Source: a virus. Taken from it: a DNA stretch of 64,000 nucleotides. The first letter of the stretch is position 1. The number at the start of each line of letters is the position of its first letter. The position numbers and the translations under genes were made by a program. Of this stretch, positions 39,779 to 49,758 are shown piece by piece. A model generated the notes under the pieces. That model was given only the letters and a program-made list of their open reading frames with translations. It searched no databases and was not told the origin of the DNA. The stretch lies in the IMG/VR virus record IMGVR_UViG_3300031576_000007, positions 47,990 to 111,989 of that record; one strand, written 5' to 3'.

Positions 39779-42376
39779 TTAACCCTGTGCCTGTGGAATT
39801 GGGAATTCAAGAGCAATCTCAATGAATCTCAATGCCGTATTTGTCCGTACTTGGACTCTAAATTTCATTAATCCTTTTGCTAGAGCCTCAGCAGTTGTTT
39901 CAACCGCCACAACTCTAAACTGGTCGATCTCTGGCAATCCAGCAGGGAATAAGTATGAATTATTCCTTAAAAAGGTTTTAATAGCTCCGTCCACAAGTAA
40001 TTGTGTTGCGGGAGAAAAATTCTCCCATATGAAGCTCAGTAAGCCTCTTTCCAAAGATCCTTTAATGAATAGGTTCGATCTGATAACCTGAATTAACTGC
40101 TCCTCAGCTGTAAAGGCAGGAGAGGTACCACTGTCAGCAGTGTAAGCCCCAAAAATATATCTGCCTGATCCAGGAGATTCAGTAATTCTGTTAATCTTAT
40201 TTAATCGAAGTGGACCACCATCTTCTTTTTCAGATATCTTAAGGTCCAACCCAACAGTGTCTGATAGCCCCGCAAACTGAATACCAGCTGGAGCATGACT
40301 TACACCACCAATTGCTGTACTGGCATCAATCCTGGCCAGTACACCTGCTACGTGTCCTACTGGGTCAACTACCACTATAGAACTATCTGCTGGTCTTAAA
40401 ACTTTTAGAAAATTAAAATACCATGCAGCACGTTTGCTTGGGTTATTAACCACAATTTCTTTGTAGGTTATCGAGCTAGGAGCAACAATAGTTGCTGATC
40501 CTGAGCCGCTGATAGAAGTTGATTCTACGGTTATTTTGTTATCTTCATCGTCAACATCTGTAATCAGATACTTAGAGCCGTTAAAGTCTAAAAGATCCCC
40601 AACCGCTACAGAAGATAAATTCGGGCTTCCCGAAAATAAAACTGTACTAGATGTAGAACCAGTCACAATAGTACTAATTGTAACATTAACTTTAACCCTG
40701 TCAACCACTGCATTAGTGATGTTTCTAGGTATAGACAATAATGCAAAACAATCGTCCCTGTCTGTCTCGCAATAGTTAATCAGTGAATTCTGAATAACTC
40801 TTGACGTGATTTCTGGGATACAAATCAAATTTACATCATCAATTCTATCCAACGCATGGAGACCCTTACCGTTAGCCTGTGTACCAACAAAGTCTGAATC
40901 CTGAACAACTGCATCAGCAATAAAATAATCGTCCGCTAATCCTGTAGATGTAGCAGGAATATCAAGCTGGTCAGCTGGTTCTTTAAAGGTTGGTGTATTA
41001 ACAATACCAGGATTAAAGATCGTATCAACTAAGTTAATTCGAACTTGTCCATCTCTAATTGTAGAACCAACAGCCGTATTGACTATCTGATTCTTTGCAA
41101 TTGTGATATTATCCCCAGCATCATTTACTGCGTCAATTATGAAGTCATTGTTGCTTGCATCTCTCCATACATCTCCTGGATTTACGGTAGACAGATCTTC
41201 CGCACCACCGAACTGAACTACTCCAGTTGAAGCGGTATAAGTCAACGTATTTACTGAGGTCCCAAAGTTTGCATTCAATGTTCCGCTAGCTATAACCAGC
41301 TGAGAGAGAATTTCTTTCTCTAGACCATTAATGAGCATAAAGTGCTGGTTCAAACTACCTGTAGGGTAAGGCCCCACAGAAGTAGGAAGTATACCAAACC
41401 CTGCTCCAGAACTTGTAAAAGGAACGCTGTTCTGCGGTGTAACTGAATTAACAGAACTTGCACTTCTCTTTGTATCCTGTATGATATTTACAATTCCTGC
41501 CTTAATACTCGCTACTCCTAGTGCAACTCCAGCTCTATCTACTTCAACTTTGTCATCATCAATTACAGATGTAATATAAAACACAAAAGACCCAGAATCA
41601 ACAAGAATATCTCCTACTTTAGCCCCCATGTTTAGAAAGCCACCAGCAGAAGCTGTTACTTCTCTGTCAGAGCTAGCAGTTACAGTAACTGAGCCTTTAA
41701 GAGAACCTTCCTGAATTAAAGCCAGGGAATTGAATTCATCAACGTCAAAAAGTCGTAAAATCTTGCCAGCAGTAGAACCCACATTTAGGCCCCCAGCTGA
41801 GTAGATAGCGAATCCTGCCAATGTATTCAACCCCGTAGGGATTGTAATCTGGTCTGTAGAATCATTTACCGCAGAAATCAGGAATAATCTTCCATTATCA
41901 TCTTTAAAATAGTCTCCAGCCTTAACTTGTGATAAGTTAGGACTTCCAGAGAATGTTAGTATCCCAGTTAATGATGCATAAGTTGAAACTGAAAGAGACG
42001 AAACTATTAAGTTCTCGTCCTCAATTAATCCACCTGCACCAACCTCGGCTACTCCTCTTTCTACGACTTCTGAACCAGAAGCAGTAGGAGCAACATTTAT
42101 GATAATGGCTTTATTTCCTGAGCCCGCATTAGCATAAAAACCCTGTAACGCAAAATAAGCTAATCCTAGCTCGTCCTCATCTCCGAATTGTTCCACAAAG
42201 GAATCAAGATTAAGAATTTCCACAGGAAAATCTGTAGGAGCCCCTGCTTTAGAACTGCGCAAAATAAACGATGTATTAGCAGTAGGAACTCCAGGAACAG
42301 GTATAAAACCCGTAGGCTGTGGGATAACTTCAATGCGCTCTGGGCCAATATTTGTATTTAGCAAATCAGCCGCCAT
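39779..42376 (-). CDS. Tail sheath protein with inserted beta modules
   Basis: An 865-aa sheath protein, longer than the usual 450-660. The C-terminal sheath core is clear: FTAEEQLIQVIRSNLFIKGS, ERGLLSFIWENFSPATQLL, then ALRFIEIALEFPIPQAQG. At about residues 133-190, 225-290, 375-435 and 565-630 are four related beta segments of the form V-x-F-x-G-x-x-DLS-x-V-x-x-GD, then F-I-x-x-VND and I-T-I. These probably stand out from the sheath surface. The gene order sheath then tube is normal. Confidence 0.88.
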   Translation of the reverse strand: MAADLLNTNIGPERIEVIPQPTGFIPVPGVPTANTSFILRSSKAGAPTDFPVEILNLDSFVEQFGDEDELGLAYFALQGFYANAGSGNKAIIINVAPTASGSEVVERGVAEVGAGGLIEDENLIVSSLSVSTYASLTGILTFSGSPNLSQVKAGDYFKDDNGRLFLISAVNDSTDQITIPTGLNTLAGFAIYSAGGLNVGSTAGKILRLFDVDEFNSLALIQEGSLKGSVTVTASSDREVTASAGGFLNMGAKVGDILVDSGSFVFYITSVIDDDKVEVDRAGVALGVASIKAGIVNIIQDTKRSASSVNSVTPQNSVPFTSSGAGFGILPTSVGPYPTGSLNQHFMLINGLEKEILSQLVIASGTLNANFGTSVNTLTYTASTGVVQFGGAEDLSTVNPGDVWRDASNNDFIIDAVNDAGDNITIAKNQIVNTAVGSTIRDGQVRINLVDTIFNPGIVNTPTFKEPADQLDIPATSTGLADDYFIADAVVQDSDFVGTQANGKGLHALDRIDDVNLICIPEITSRVIQNSLINYCETDRDDCFALLSIPRNITNAVVDRVKVNVTISTIVTGSTSSTVLFSGSPNLSSVAVGDLLDFNGSKYLITDVDDEDNKITVESTSISGSGSATIVAPSSITYKEIVVNNPSKRAAWYFNFLKVLRPADSSIVVVDPVGHVAGVLARIDASTAIGGVSHAPAGIQFAGLSDTVGLDLKISEKEDGGPLRLNKINRITESPGSGRYIFGAYTADSGTSPAFTAEEQLIQVIRSNLFIKGSLERGLLSFIWENFSPATQLLVDGAIKTFLRNNSYLFPAGLPEIDQFRVVAVETTAEALAKGLMKFRVQVRTNTALRFIEIALEFPIPQAQG

Positions 42377-42672
42377 TAGTTTTTCTCCATTTCATTGTTA
42401 TTATTATTATAAATTTCTTCAACCTTATTTTCTAGTTTCTTAGAAAACTTAGGTCTCTTTTTTGTTGCCTGTGGTTGTATAAACTTAGGCAACTGACGAA
42501 AATCATTTTCGCCTTTTGTCTCTTTCACTACTTTCAATTGTTTTAACCCAGAGTAATATCTAACGTCCCGTGTTGCGGGAAGAGTTGCTTTTTCTCCAGG
42601 ACTTAAATGAATAGTATGTGTCATGCAATCTAAATGTAATATGTTAGAAGAGACATTTTTATATTTTTGCAT
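42376..42672 (-). CDS. Hypothetical protein upstream of sheath
   Basis: A 98-aa protein with a small beta-like N-terminus (HLDCMTHTIHLSPGEKATLP) and a basic, Asn-rich disordered tail. Good site (AAGGAGGAG). Position suggests a minor head-tail or tail completion protein, not provable. Confidence 0.5.
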   Translation of the reverse strand: MQKYKNVSSNILHLDCMTHTIHLSPGEKATLPATRDVRYYSGLKQLKVVKETKGENDFRQLPKFIQPQATKKRPKFSKKLENKVEEIYNNNNNEMEKN

Positions 42673-42682
42673 GACTCCTCCT

Positions 42683-44128
42683 TTAAGGTACTAGTAAATT
42701 ATCATCTAGTACATTCCCCTCAAAATCTTCCAATGAAGCTCCGATAAAGTTGACATCTCCCTGATACTCAGAAACTTGCTCTGTAGTATAAGGAGGTATT
42801 CTTGAATCAACCCATCCTTCAATTCTATATGTAAATCTGTGAATCCAAAACTGACTATCTTCTTTATCTTCTGTTACGTGATTTCTGAAGTCTCTTTCTA
42901 ATATAGCTATACAATGGTTACTTAGTAACCTTGCACAATTATCTGCTGTGTACATTTTAGAAATAGGACTTCTTAAGGTTATTGAATTACTCAGTTGATT
43001 CACACTATCAACTACAGCATCCTCCCCCACATCTAAATTGTCAAACAATCTTATTCTATCATTTACGTAAAACTTAGATGCATCTTTTACATAAATAATC
43101 TTGTCACCCTCACTAGAATCTTTCAACAATTCGGATTCAAATGAGTTATCCATTCTCACTACAACAAATAAACTACCCCTTGGCGGGTTGAATACTTGCA
43201 TCATCCTATTAGCTACGGAGATATGATCATCACGTTCTCTTGATGATATCTTAATAAAATATAAGAATGTATAAGGTATTAACTGACTGCTAACCTCATA
43301 CCTTGTACCTTTTCCTAAGATTGGTTGAGATGGATCTAATATTAAAAAACACTGTGCTTCCCCCGCATCGTCATTCTGTAAAACATCCCCTGATCTAACT
43401 ATCTTTGCCCCTGTTCCATTTACAACAGCACTTCCTGGCGCTATGGCCAGGGTAGAGTTAAAAGCATTTACCGCAGTTATTACAAAAGAGTTTAGTGAGA
43501 TGTCTACTAATGAATCTCCTGACTTAACAGTCTGCAAATCAACAAAATCTCTAAAAGTTACAATTCCAGCATCTTTATTATAATCGAACTGAGGTAGACC
43601 AGTTATTAAATCATTACTTAAAGTAATTGTATGAGGGCCATCTTCATTAAGAGCTATAGATGAGATGTGATATGTGCCTGTATTGGCACCTTCTAAGATT
43701 CTTACAAAATGCGAGGTAGTTACATCTAGAATCCGTCTATCAGTAAATTCTATTATGCTGCCCCCACCACCATTAGTAGTGACGGCCTCTCCAGCTAGGA
43801 CTACTTTATAAGCCCCATGACCAGGCAATGCAGAAACAATCTCATTCCCATATGGCGGTAGTAATCTACCAGTTTCTAAATCCTCATAAAGTTTTAAAAG
43901 TCTTATAGAAAATCTAGGACTTGTAGAAATAGTGGCATCAGCTGTATCATCATAAAATTTAGGTTCTATAGGTTTCTTTACAAGTTCTCCTGTAAAGGGG
44001 TCAAACATCTCTCTGAAAGCAATGTCTTGCGGAGTTCTATCTCTAGTTTCGAAGAAAATTATTCTACGAACCTCTCTGGCCAGTGCTTCCTCAATGTCAT
44101 TTAATATTCTTGCGAATTTAGCAGCCAT
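42683..44128 (-). CDS. Tail / neck structural protein with sheath-type beta modules
   Basis: A 481-aa protein. The N-terminal 60 residues are helical (FARILNDIEEALAREVRRII). At about residues 200-255 is a copy of the beta segment repeated in the sheath (DAGIVTFRDFVDLQTVKSGD, then FVITAVN and LAIAPGSAVV). The C-terminus has HRFTYRIEGWVDSRIPPYT. Placed between a gp10-like neck gene and the sheath, so a neck or sheath-associated protein is likely. Confidence 0.5.
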   Translation of the reverse strand: MAAKFARILNDIEEALAREVRRIIFFETRDRTPQDIAFREMFDPFTGELVKKPIEPKFYDDTADATISTSPRFSIRLLKLYEDLETGRLLPPYGNEIVSALPGHGAYKVVLAGEAVTTNGGGGSIIEFTDRRILDVTTSHFVRILEGANTGTYHISSIALNEDGPHTITLSNDLITGLPQFDYNKDAGIVTFRDFVDLQTVKSGDSLVDISLNSFVITAVNAFNSTLAIAPGSAVVNGTGAKIVRSGDVLQNDDAGEAQCFLILDPSQPILGKGTRYEVSSQLIPYTFLYFIKISSRERDDHISVANRMMQVFNPPRGSLFVVVRMDNSFESELLKDSSEGDKIIYVKDASKFYVNDRIRLFDNLDVGEDAVVDSVNQLSNSITLRSPISKMYTADNCARLLSNHCIAILERDFRNHVTEDKEDSQFWIHRFTYRIEGWVDSRIPPYTTEQVSEYQGDVNFIGASLEDFEGNVLDDNLLVP

Positions 44129-44754
44129 TATACTTTCTTAATATACTCAGACCACAATTCTTTTATGGTTATCTTTAAAATACTTAGAATTAGAGGTTCT
44201 ATATTTCTCTTTACGTCCTCAAATTCAGTTGCCCAAAATGCATATTTGGAATCTTCTATCCATTCTGCAAGTTTAGTGTTTTCCACCATTTTTGATACGT
44301 CCGCTTGAAAACTCCCAGCGGGTTTATTTGAATACGGAGTAGCTACAGGTCTTAAACCAGGCTTGTGCCCGACTTCTAAATCAAAGCCGTCTACTATTCT
44401 CTCCATTTTCAGTATATCTATAGATTCCGCCAGATAACCAGTAGCAACTAGTTCCCTGGAAGATAAAGCCCCTACAAGTGGGAGATTGGAACGACTAGAC
44501 TTCCATTCTGCGTATCGGTCGGTGTTCTTGGGGACTCCATAACCGCCGCCTCCACTCGGCTTACCGCCAATTTCCATATTAGATACTTGATGAGGTTGTG
44601 AAGACCTCGATAATCTAGATTTAATTCTGGGTAGTAGGTGACGTTTAACATAAACTCTAAAACCCCTGAATAAATTTTCTGCGAGCCTTGGCTCCAAATC
44701 TTTTAGAAACTTCTCTACTTCCTCTGCTCCTTCAACTTGTATAACCCAATCCAT
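44128..44754 (-). CDS. HK97 gp10-like neck / tail completion protein
   Basis: A 208-aa protein. The N-terminus VEGAEEVEKFLKDLEPRLAENLFRGFRVY is like HK97 gp10-type proteins, followed by a Gly-rich loop and a Y-x-E-W-K-S-S-R-S segment. No ribosome site precedes ATG 44754; TATAAA lies 5 bases upstream. Probably bridges head connector and tail. Confidence 0.55.
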   Translation of the reverse strand: MDWVIQVEGAEEVEKFLKDLEPRLAENLFRGFRVYVKRHLLPRIKSRLSRSSQPHQVSNMEIGGKPSGGGGYGVPKNTDRYAEWKSSRSNLPLVGALSSRELVATGYLAESIDILKMERIVDGFDLEVGHKPGLRPVATPYSNKPAGSFQADVSKMVENTKLAEWIEDSKYAFWATEFEDVKRNIEPLILSILKITIKELWSEYIKKV

Positions 44755-44799
44755 ATTATTTTATACCGTAAAGAATCTATAAGTAGTTGAAATCATTAA

Positions 44800-46089
44800 T
44801 TAACCTCGACCTAAAGGTATCCCTTGAGCTACTCCTTCTCGTTTCAGTTGAGCTAAGATAGCCTCAAATCTTTTTTCCCACTGTTCCAGAAATTTATCGG
44901 AAACAGCCGAGGAATTCTGACCACGAGCGGCCATTAAAATCGTATATATAGACCTAACTGACACATACTCTCTTCGATCTGTGGAACTTGACCTTAGTTG
45001 ATGAATGTTGAGTTCTTCTCTAAGTTTATCAGAGGAGCGCTCTATATGGTACTGAAGGACTTTATTTCTTCCATTAAGATCTGTTTTAAGAATAGATTCG
45101 GGCAAGTATGCATCAATCTCAAATAATGTTTGTCTCAAATCTTCCGCTGTTGCATAGGAAGGGAACCTACCAAATATTGGGCCATCAATATTTGTAAGTG
45201 TAAACATTTCACTGGCGAACTCAATTAAGCTATTAGGTGCAGAACCTATCATCCCTAAAAAGTTACCTTTATATGAGACTACATAATCATCCCCAGGATG
45301 CACCTGGAAAGAACCAAAACCGTTATTTGTTGTCTGTGGTATAGACCACGTTCCTCTGTATCTAGCCGGCCCAACTCTAGCTAATGTTATTCTTTCTATA
45401 ACTCGAAATTGTCCATCGGGGGCTAGATAAGAAGGTATAAATACGTCAGCTACAACAACATTGTCTTTTGGATCTTGTCTTCGCCCACCTACTATTACCT
45501 CTACTTCAAAAGTAATGCTCCCACCTATGAGTCCTGTAAGACTATCTTGGGGGTCTTTTCTTATTTCATCAATCGCTAAGTTTATTACCTGCCCTGGTCT
45601 AAAAGGTTTAGTTAATGGCTCTAAACTTATACTTCCACCAGAATCAATAGTTTTTATTTGATAAAAATCAAATATTGTTCCAGTAGAGTCTGTAAATTGA
45701 TGCAATAGCGAAGCTGGAAAAGGTAGAATAGGAGATACAGTTCCAGCTAATTCAAAGGACGAAAATTCAGCTAAATCATTGATAATTATAAATGAGGCTG
45801 GAAAAGTCGTTATAGTTGATAAATCTGTGTCTGCGGTAAAGGTAATGGTAGTTGCAGTGTTTGTTAATACTCTATAGAGAAGACCACTTATATGCATTTG
45901 GTCACCAACTAACGCTCCATTAGCAGGAACTGGACCTGTAAAAGTCACAGTGACTACTTTAGTAACGTTATTAACGTCCCCAACGAGAGCAATAGAACCA
46001 GAAGCTGGTCTAACGCTTCGTTCAACTCGAAAGCTGACTATATTGTGGGGAGGATTCCCTGGTGACGAAAAGCTAATGGTTACAGCCAT
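44800..46089 (-). CDS. Structural protein, head-tail region
   Basis: A 429-aa protein: beta-rich first 300 residues, including a module similar to those in the sheath (GALVGDQMHISGLLYRV), and a helical end (TDRREYVSVRSIYTILMAA, then WEKRFEAILAQLKREG) that could be a connector domain. AGAGG precedes the ATG. Function from position only. Confidence 0.5.
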   Translation of the reverse strand: MAVTISFSSPGNPPHNIVSFRVERSVRPASGSIALVGDVNNVTKVVTVTFTGPVPANGALVGDQMHISGLLYRVLTNTATTITFTADTDLSTITTFPASFIIINDLAEFSSFELAGTVSPILPFPASLLHQFTDSTGTIFDFYQIKTIDSGGSISLEPLTKPFRPGQVINLAIDEIRKDPQDSLTGLIGGSITFEVEVIVGGRRQDPKDNVVVADVFIPSYLAPDGQFRVIERITLARVGPARYRGTWSIPQTTNNGFGSFQVHPGDDYVVSYKGNFLGMIGSAPNSLIEFASEMFTLTNIDGPIFGRFPSYATAEDLRQTLFEIDAYLPESILKTDLNGRNKVLQYHIERSSDKLREELNIHQLRSSSTDRREYVSVRSIYTILMAARGQNSSAVSDKFLEQWEKRFEAILAQLKREGVAQGIPLGRG

Positions 46090-46448
46090 TTAAACAACCT
46101 CTTTGATTTACTTTTTTCTTGTTGAACTAAGAACTGACGCAGTTTGATATTAGTCTCTAATAACAACTCTAGGTTGGTTTTTAAGATTTCTGACTGCTCA
46201 GTAAGTTCTTCAATTTTAATTTTCAGCTTATCAAATTTATCTTCTAAATATTTTCTATCAGGAAGATCTTCTAATTTTTCTATAGTTTCAATTTCTTCTT
46301 TTATTCTATCTTCAGCTGTTTGTGTTTCTTCTAATGTAATTGGAAGTACTTCCGACATTTCCTGATCTTTTTGTTGTGTATATTTTAATTGGTCTGGCTT
46401 TATGTCATTTGATGACTTTATTTTCTTTATAAGATCTTTTGTAGCCAT
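46080..46448 (-). CDS. Coiled-coil protein
   Basis: A 122-aa acidic protein dominated by a coiled coil at about residues 40-110 (TAEDRIKEEIETIEKLE onwards). Overlaps genes on both sides by 10-22 bases. Unknown. Confidence 0.5.
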   Translation of the reverse strand: MATKDLIKKIKSSNDIKPDQLKYTQQKDQEMSEVLPITLEETQTAEDRIKEEIETIEKLEDLPDRKYLEDKFDKLKIKIEELTEQSEILKTNLELLLETNIKLRQFLVQQEKSKSKRLFKWL

Positions 46449-46636
46449 GATTGCAATACTCCTGTTACAAATAAAGATAAAACTATTAAGCCTATAAAGT
46501 TTGTGATTCCAACAACTAGTGAGAGCTTGGTTAAAAAACCAATTTTACTCTTATTTTTCCTAATCTTTCCTTTAATATTCAAAGAACGCTGTAAATCTTC
46601 CTCATTTTTAGTATTCTTTGTATTTATAATCCTCAT
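46427..46636 (-). CDS. Small membrane protein
   Basis: A 69-aa protein: basic N-terminus and one hydrophobic segment (LSLVVGITNFIGLIVLSLFV). Overlaps the coiled-coil gene by 22 bases, suggesting a pair. Unknown. Confidence 0.5.
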   Translation of the reverse strand: MRIINTKNTKNEEDLQRSLNIKGKIRKNKSKIGFLTKLSLVVGITNFIGLIVLSLFVTGVLQSWLQKIL

Positions 46637-46653
46637 ATAACTTCCTCTTGTTC

Positions 46654-46875
46654 TTATATTGACTCGTCTTTACCCTCATCTTTTTCTATAGATTTTTCAG
46701 TATGATTCCATTCGAACAAGTCTAAGAAACCAGATAAAAATCTAGACAACTTACTTTTGTCTTTATTTTTACCAACTCTTGAACTAATAGTCTCATCTGG
46801 ATCCCCACCAGTAAGTGCATTAAAACACTGGTCAATAGCGATTAGTAAATTCCAAAAATATCGTTTAACTCTCAT
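46654..46875 (-). CDS. Conserved small phage protein with GGDPDETISSR motif
   Basis: A 73-aa protein. YFWNLLIAIDQCFNALTGGDPDETISSR by segments, with DLFEWNHTEKSIEKDEG near the end, resembles a widespread phage and prophage hypothetical often found near lysis or structural genes. Function unknown. Confidence 0.65.
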   Translation of the reverse strand: MRVKRYFWNLLIAIDQCFNALTGGDPDETISSRVGKNKDKSKLSRFLSGFLDLFEWNHTEKSIEKDEGKDESI

Positions 46876-46877
46876 TG

Positions 46878-47216
46878 TTAGACTCCATATGGTTTAGCCA
46901 TGCCATTATTAAGCATCTCTTGATTGATATCTCTACCATCTAAATAAAGAATAGCCAAGTATCTCCCACCATACTTATCTACCTTAATTGACTTAATTGT
47001 AACCTCTTTAGCTGCTGCAACCTGTTCTTCTAACCATTTCTTGCAAGCCAGACCTGCTACTTTCTCAACTAAATCCAGTGTTCTAGTTTCTGGTGTGTCA
47101 ATCCCATAAAGTCTAAGACTTTGCTTGATCCATACGCTAAAACCTAAATCTACAAAAGCATCTACGGTATCACCGTCTACTACTCTTTCTATTTTGGCCT
47201 TATAGATGTAATCCAT
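46878..47216 (-). CDS. Staphylococcal-nuclease-like (thermonuclease) protein
   Basis: A 112-aa SNase. RVVDGDTVDAFVDLG, LRLYGIDTPET and YGGRYLAILYLDG carry the catalytic residues: Arg35 and Glu43, which coincide with the numbering of the staphylococcal enzyme, and Arg85 close to its Arg87. It cleaves DNA and RNA with calcium. It lacks a signal peptide and lies among structural genes; a role in host DNA breakdown or a nuclease carried in the particle is possible. Confidence 0.87.
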   Translation of the reverse strand: MDYIYKAKIERVVDGDTVDAFVDLGFSVWIKQSLRLYGIDTPETRTLDLVEKVAGLACKKWLEEQVAAAKEVTIKSIKVDKYGGRYLAILYLDGRDINQEMLNNGMAKPYGV

Positions 47217-47869
47217 TATAGTGCTTCTCCAGGAAGTAAAATAGTTCTTGGTCTATATAATTCTACTTCTAGGCATCCATTTGAAGTCAAATCAGTATTT
47301 GGAGTGGTTACTTCTATCCACAATTTATAACCAACCTGTTGGGTAGGTAATGACGATTCTGTAGCCCCTTCGGTATTTAATTCATCCCCCATTGGGGCAT
47401 CGCCTTGCAAATAGTGATTATTTACATAATGTGTGATTATCGTATCAGATGTAGCTTGGGTAAATTTATCTAAACTATTTGATATCCCCAACGCTGAAGC
47501 GGGTATTACCCCATTTGGATCTTTATAATATGCTCCTGCTTTACATATCACATAAAAATCTACATAACATCCCTTTGGCGCACTATGGAAATAAAGGGTT
47601 CCCTCTTTTATATAAATCTTCTCTGAAAAACCCACTTCTATTCTTTTTCTTTTATAGCCTATAGGAATAGCAGTAGAAATAGAATCAGTAACTAAGTCAT
47701 CACTATTATTAAAATCCCAAGCAAATTGTTTTCCATCACCAATATTTGTTAAAGAGTCCCCTCTAGATGCAAAACTAGTAATATGGTCTTTCGGGCGACT
47801 ATCGCTTCTAATTATGGCACGACCATCAATTGATTTATCTTTTTTTGGTTCTCTAAATTTAATAGCCAT
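47216..47869 (-). CDS. Structural protein, unknown
   Basis: A 217-aa protein, beta-rich in its C-terminal two thirds (IYIKEGTLYFHSAPKGCYVD, then VGYKLWIEVTTPN). It abuts three other proteins of similar flavour downstream of the capsid gene, so a decoration or head protein is likely. Confidence 0.45.
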   Translation of the reverse strand: MAIKFREPKKDKSIDGRAIIRSDSRPKDHITSFASRGDSLTNIGDGKQFAWDFNNSDDLVTDSISTAIPIGYKRKRIEVGFSEKIYIKEGTLYFHSAPKGCYVDFYVICKAGAYYKDPNGVIPASALGISNSLDKFTQATSDTIITHYVNNHYLQGDAPMGDELNTEGATESSLPTQQVGYKLWIEVTTPNTDLTSNGCLEVELYRPRTILLPGEAL

Positions 47870-47871
47870 TG

Positions 47872-48189
47872 TTATACCTTATACTCATATCCTGCACCAA
47901 GTCTTTCAGTGCCAGCGGAATCATTAACTAAAACAATTGATAGTTGCTTTACGCCATCTCCAGTTAAAGTTCTTCCAAGATAGCGATATTCAGATGTATA
48001 AGTTAGAGCTAAAATTTCTTCGGTAGTACCAAGATAATCCCAAACTAACATAACATGCGTATCTCGGAACGGATTAGCATTTCCATACCAGAAACCTATT
48101 TCCCAAGTTTCTCCATTTGGTACTATAACACCACTGGAATCTTCAGTAAGCAATAAAACTGCTTTATTGTAATCTTTTTTAGTAATCAT
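47872..48189 (-). CDS. Small beta protein, structural
   Basis: A 105-aa protein. Strand pattern VIVPNGETWEIGFWYGNANP and SIVLVNDSAG suggests a jelly-roll-like fold; the 271-aa protein at 49759 ends with a similar type of domain. Unknown role, perhaps capsid decoration. Confidence 0.45.
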   Translation of the reverse strand: MITKKDYNKAVLLLTEDSSGVIVPNGETWEIGFWYGNANPFRDTHVMLVWDYLGTTEEILALTYTSEYRYLGRTLTGDGVKQLSIVLVNDSAGTERLGAGYEYKV

Positions 48190-49757
48190 TAGACTACATA
48201 TCCTCTCACTACTGCGTCAACTTCTTGAGAACTTCCTGATAATCGTACTCTATTTACTCTAATTTGAGTAGTAGTACCATTCCCCACCATTGTAGTACCA
48301 TCTCTAGACTTTACCGTATCAGGGTAAATTCCGAAAGCCGAAAATCCTTGAATATAAACTCTTTCTATCAAATGGCCAACAGATGAAGAATCTCTATAAA
48401 AAATCTCTATTTTAGAACCACTTTCTGTGGGATCTCCCTGGCATCCAGCAACAATTTGTTGTAAGTGAAAGGTTACTCCAGAAGGGATAATATAAATCGC
48501 TGTACTTGTTCCAGATATACTTAATGGAGTATCCGCATTAATTTGAACTGATGTAGTTGCTGGAGGAGGGCTTGGAACACTTATAGAAACTTTTCCAATT
48601 ACTTCAACTCGTCTCTTACTATCATCTGGATCAACTGAAATTGTTGGGAATCTAGTAAAACCACTAAGATCTTTACCAGCAATTACTAGTCCTCTAGTTC
48701 CAGCAGGCATTGCTACATCAGGAACCACATCCATATTAACACTGAGAGCATCAACTAAATGAACGTCTTGATCTGCACCACCAGTAGCTATAAGAGCTTC
48801 TACTTGAAGCCTATTACTAAGAACTCCAACTACGTTTGTTCCGTCCCAAAGTCTGGTTCTTCCTAAAACTCTGGAATCTCTATCAAAAATATCTACAATA
48901 TCTGCTGATGTTAATACCCTAATTTGCCTAGCGTCATATAAAGTTCCGCCAGTAGCTAATTCAGTTTGTAGATTAAAATTTACTGCTGTTTGCTTAAGCT
49001 GCTGACCTTGAGAACCATAAACTATACCTAAAAGTCTTGCTGTTCTGTCTGTTACATCAACCGACCAAGGAGGAGTACCTTGTTGTACTGTCCATACTCC
49101 ACTTTGTACCGCATCTATAGAATCTGTTCCGCTTGCTAAAGTCCAAGTTCTACCAACAGACCAAGCTCCACTTTGAGTAGCAGCAACGGTTCCGGTAACT
49201 ACAACTTGTAACTTTCCTGTAGTATCTACATTTAGGAATTGATAATTTGTACCATCAAATCCAGCTACTATATTTCCCTTATCAGTAAGTGGAACAGCAA
49301 GTTGATTATCTAAAACTTGTTGCGAAGTACCACCAGAAATATTTACATCTATTGGTGTTGTAAAAGGATTAGGTTGTGATGCTAACGTTACATTTGGTAA
49401 AGTTAGTACATCTATTTGCAATTCACCAGCACTATCCGTTTTAATAAACTGATAGTTTGTTCCATCAAACCCTGCTGCAATTCTACCAACATCTCCTAAT
49501 ACTGCTAGTTGACCATCAGTAACTAATTGTCCCGCTGATCCACCACCAGAAACAACTACGTGTAATTTTCCAGTAGCATCTAATGTTAAGAATTTAAAAA
49601 GTCCGGAAGGATCTTTTCCAAGAGTACCAGTACCTTTTGCACCAGTTGTGGAGTCACCTTCTAAATGTTGTTCAGTTCCAGTTTCACTAGCATCAACAGT
49701 TAATGGTGTACTCTCATCATTTGTTACTTCTTGTTCTGTAATTTGAAATTCAGCCAT
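48189..49757 (-). CDS. Repeat-containing structural protein
   Basis: A 522-aa protein with two copies of I(A/V)AGFDGTNYQF-(I/L)-x-(T/V)D-(S/T)-(A/T)-G-(E/K)-LQ-(I/V)-x-V plus further partial copies, then a compact C-terminal domain. Repeats of this form are frequent in phage decoration and capsid fibre proteins. It lies between the SNase and the capsid protein. Confidence 0.5.
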   Translation of the reverse strand: MAEFQITEQEVTNDESTPLTVDASETGTEQHLEGDSTTGAKGTGTLGKDPSGLFKFLTLDATGKLHVVVSGGGSAGQLVTDGQLAVLGDVGRIAAGFDGTNYQFIKTDSAGELQIDVLTLPNVTLASQPNPFTTPIDVNISGGTSQQVLDNQLAVPLTDKGNIVAGFDGTNYQFLNVDTTGKLQVVVTGTVAATQSGAWSVGRTWTLASGTDSIDAVQSGVWTVQQGTPPWSVDVTDRTARLLGIVYGSQGQQLKQTAVNFNLQTELATGGTLYDARQIRVLTSADIVDIFDRDSRVLGRTRLWDGTNVVGVLSNRLQVEALIATGGADQDVHLVDALSVNMDVVPDVAMPAGTRGLVIAGKDLSGFTRFPTISVDPDDSKRRVEVIGKVSISVPSPPPATTSVQINADTPLSISGTSTAIYIIPSGVTFHLQQIVAGCQGDPTESGSKIEIFYRDSSSVGHLIERVYIQGFSAFGIYPDTVKSRDGTTMVGNGTTTQIRVNRVRLSGSSQEVDAVVRGYVV

Positions 49758-49758
49758 A

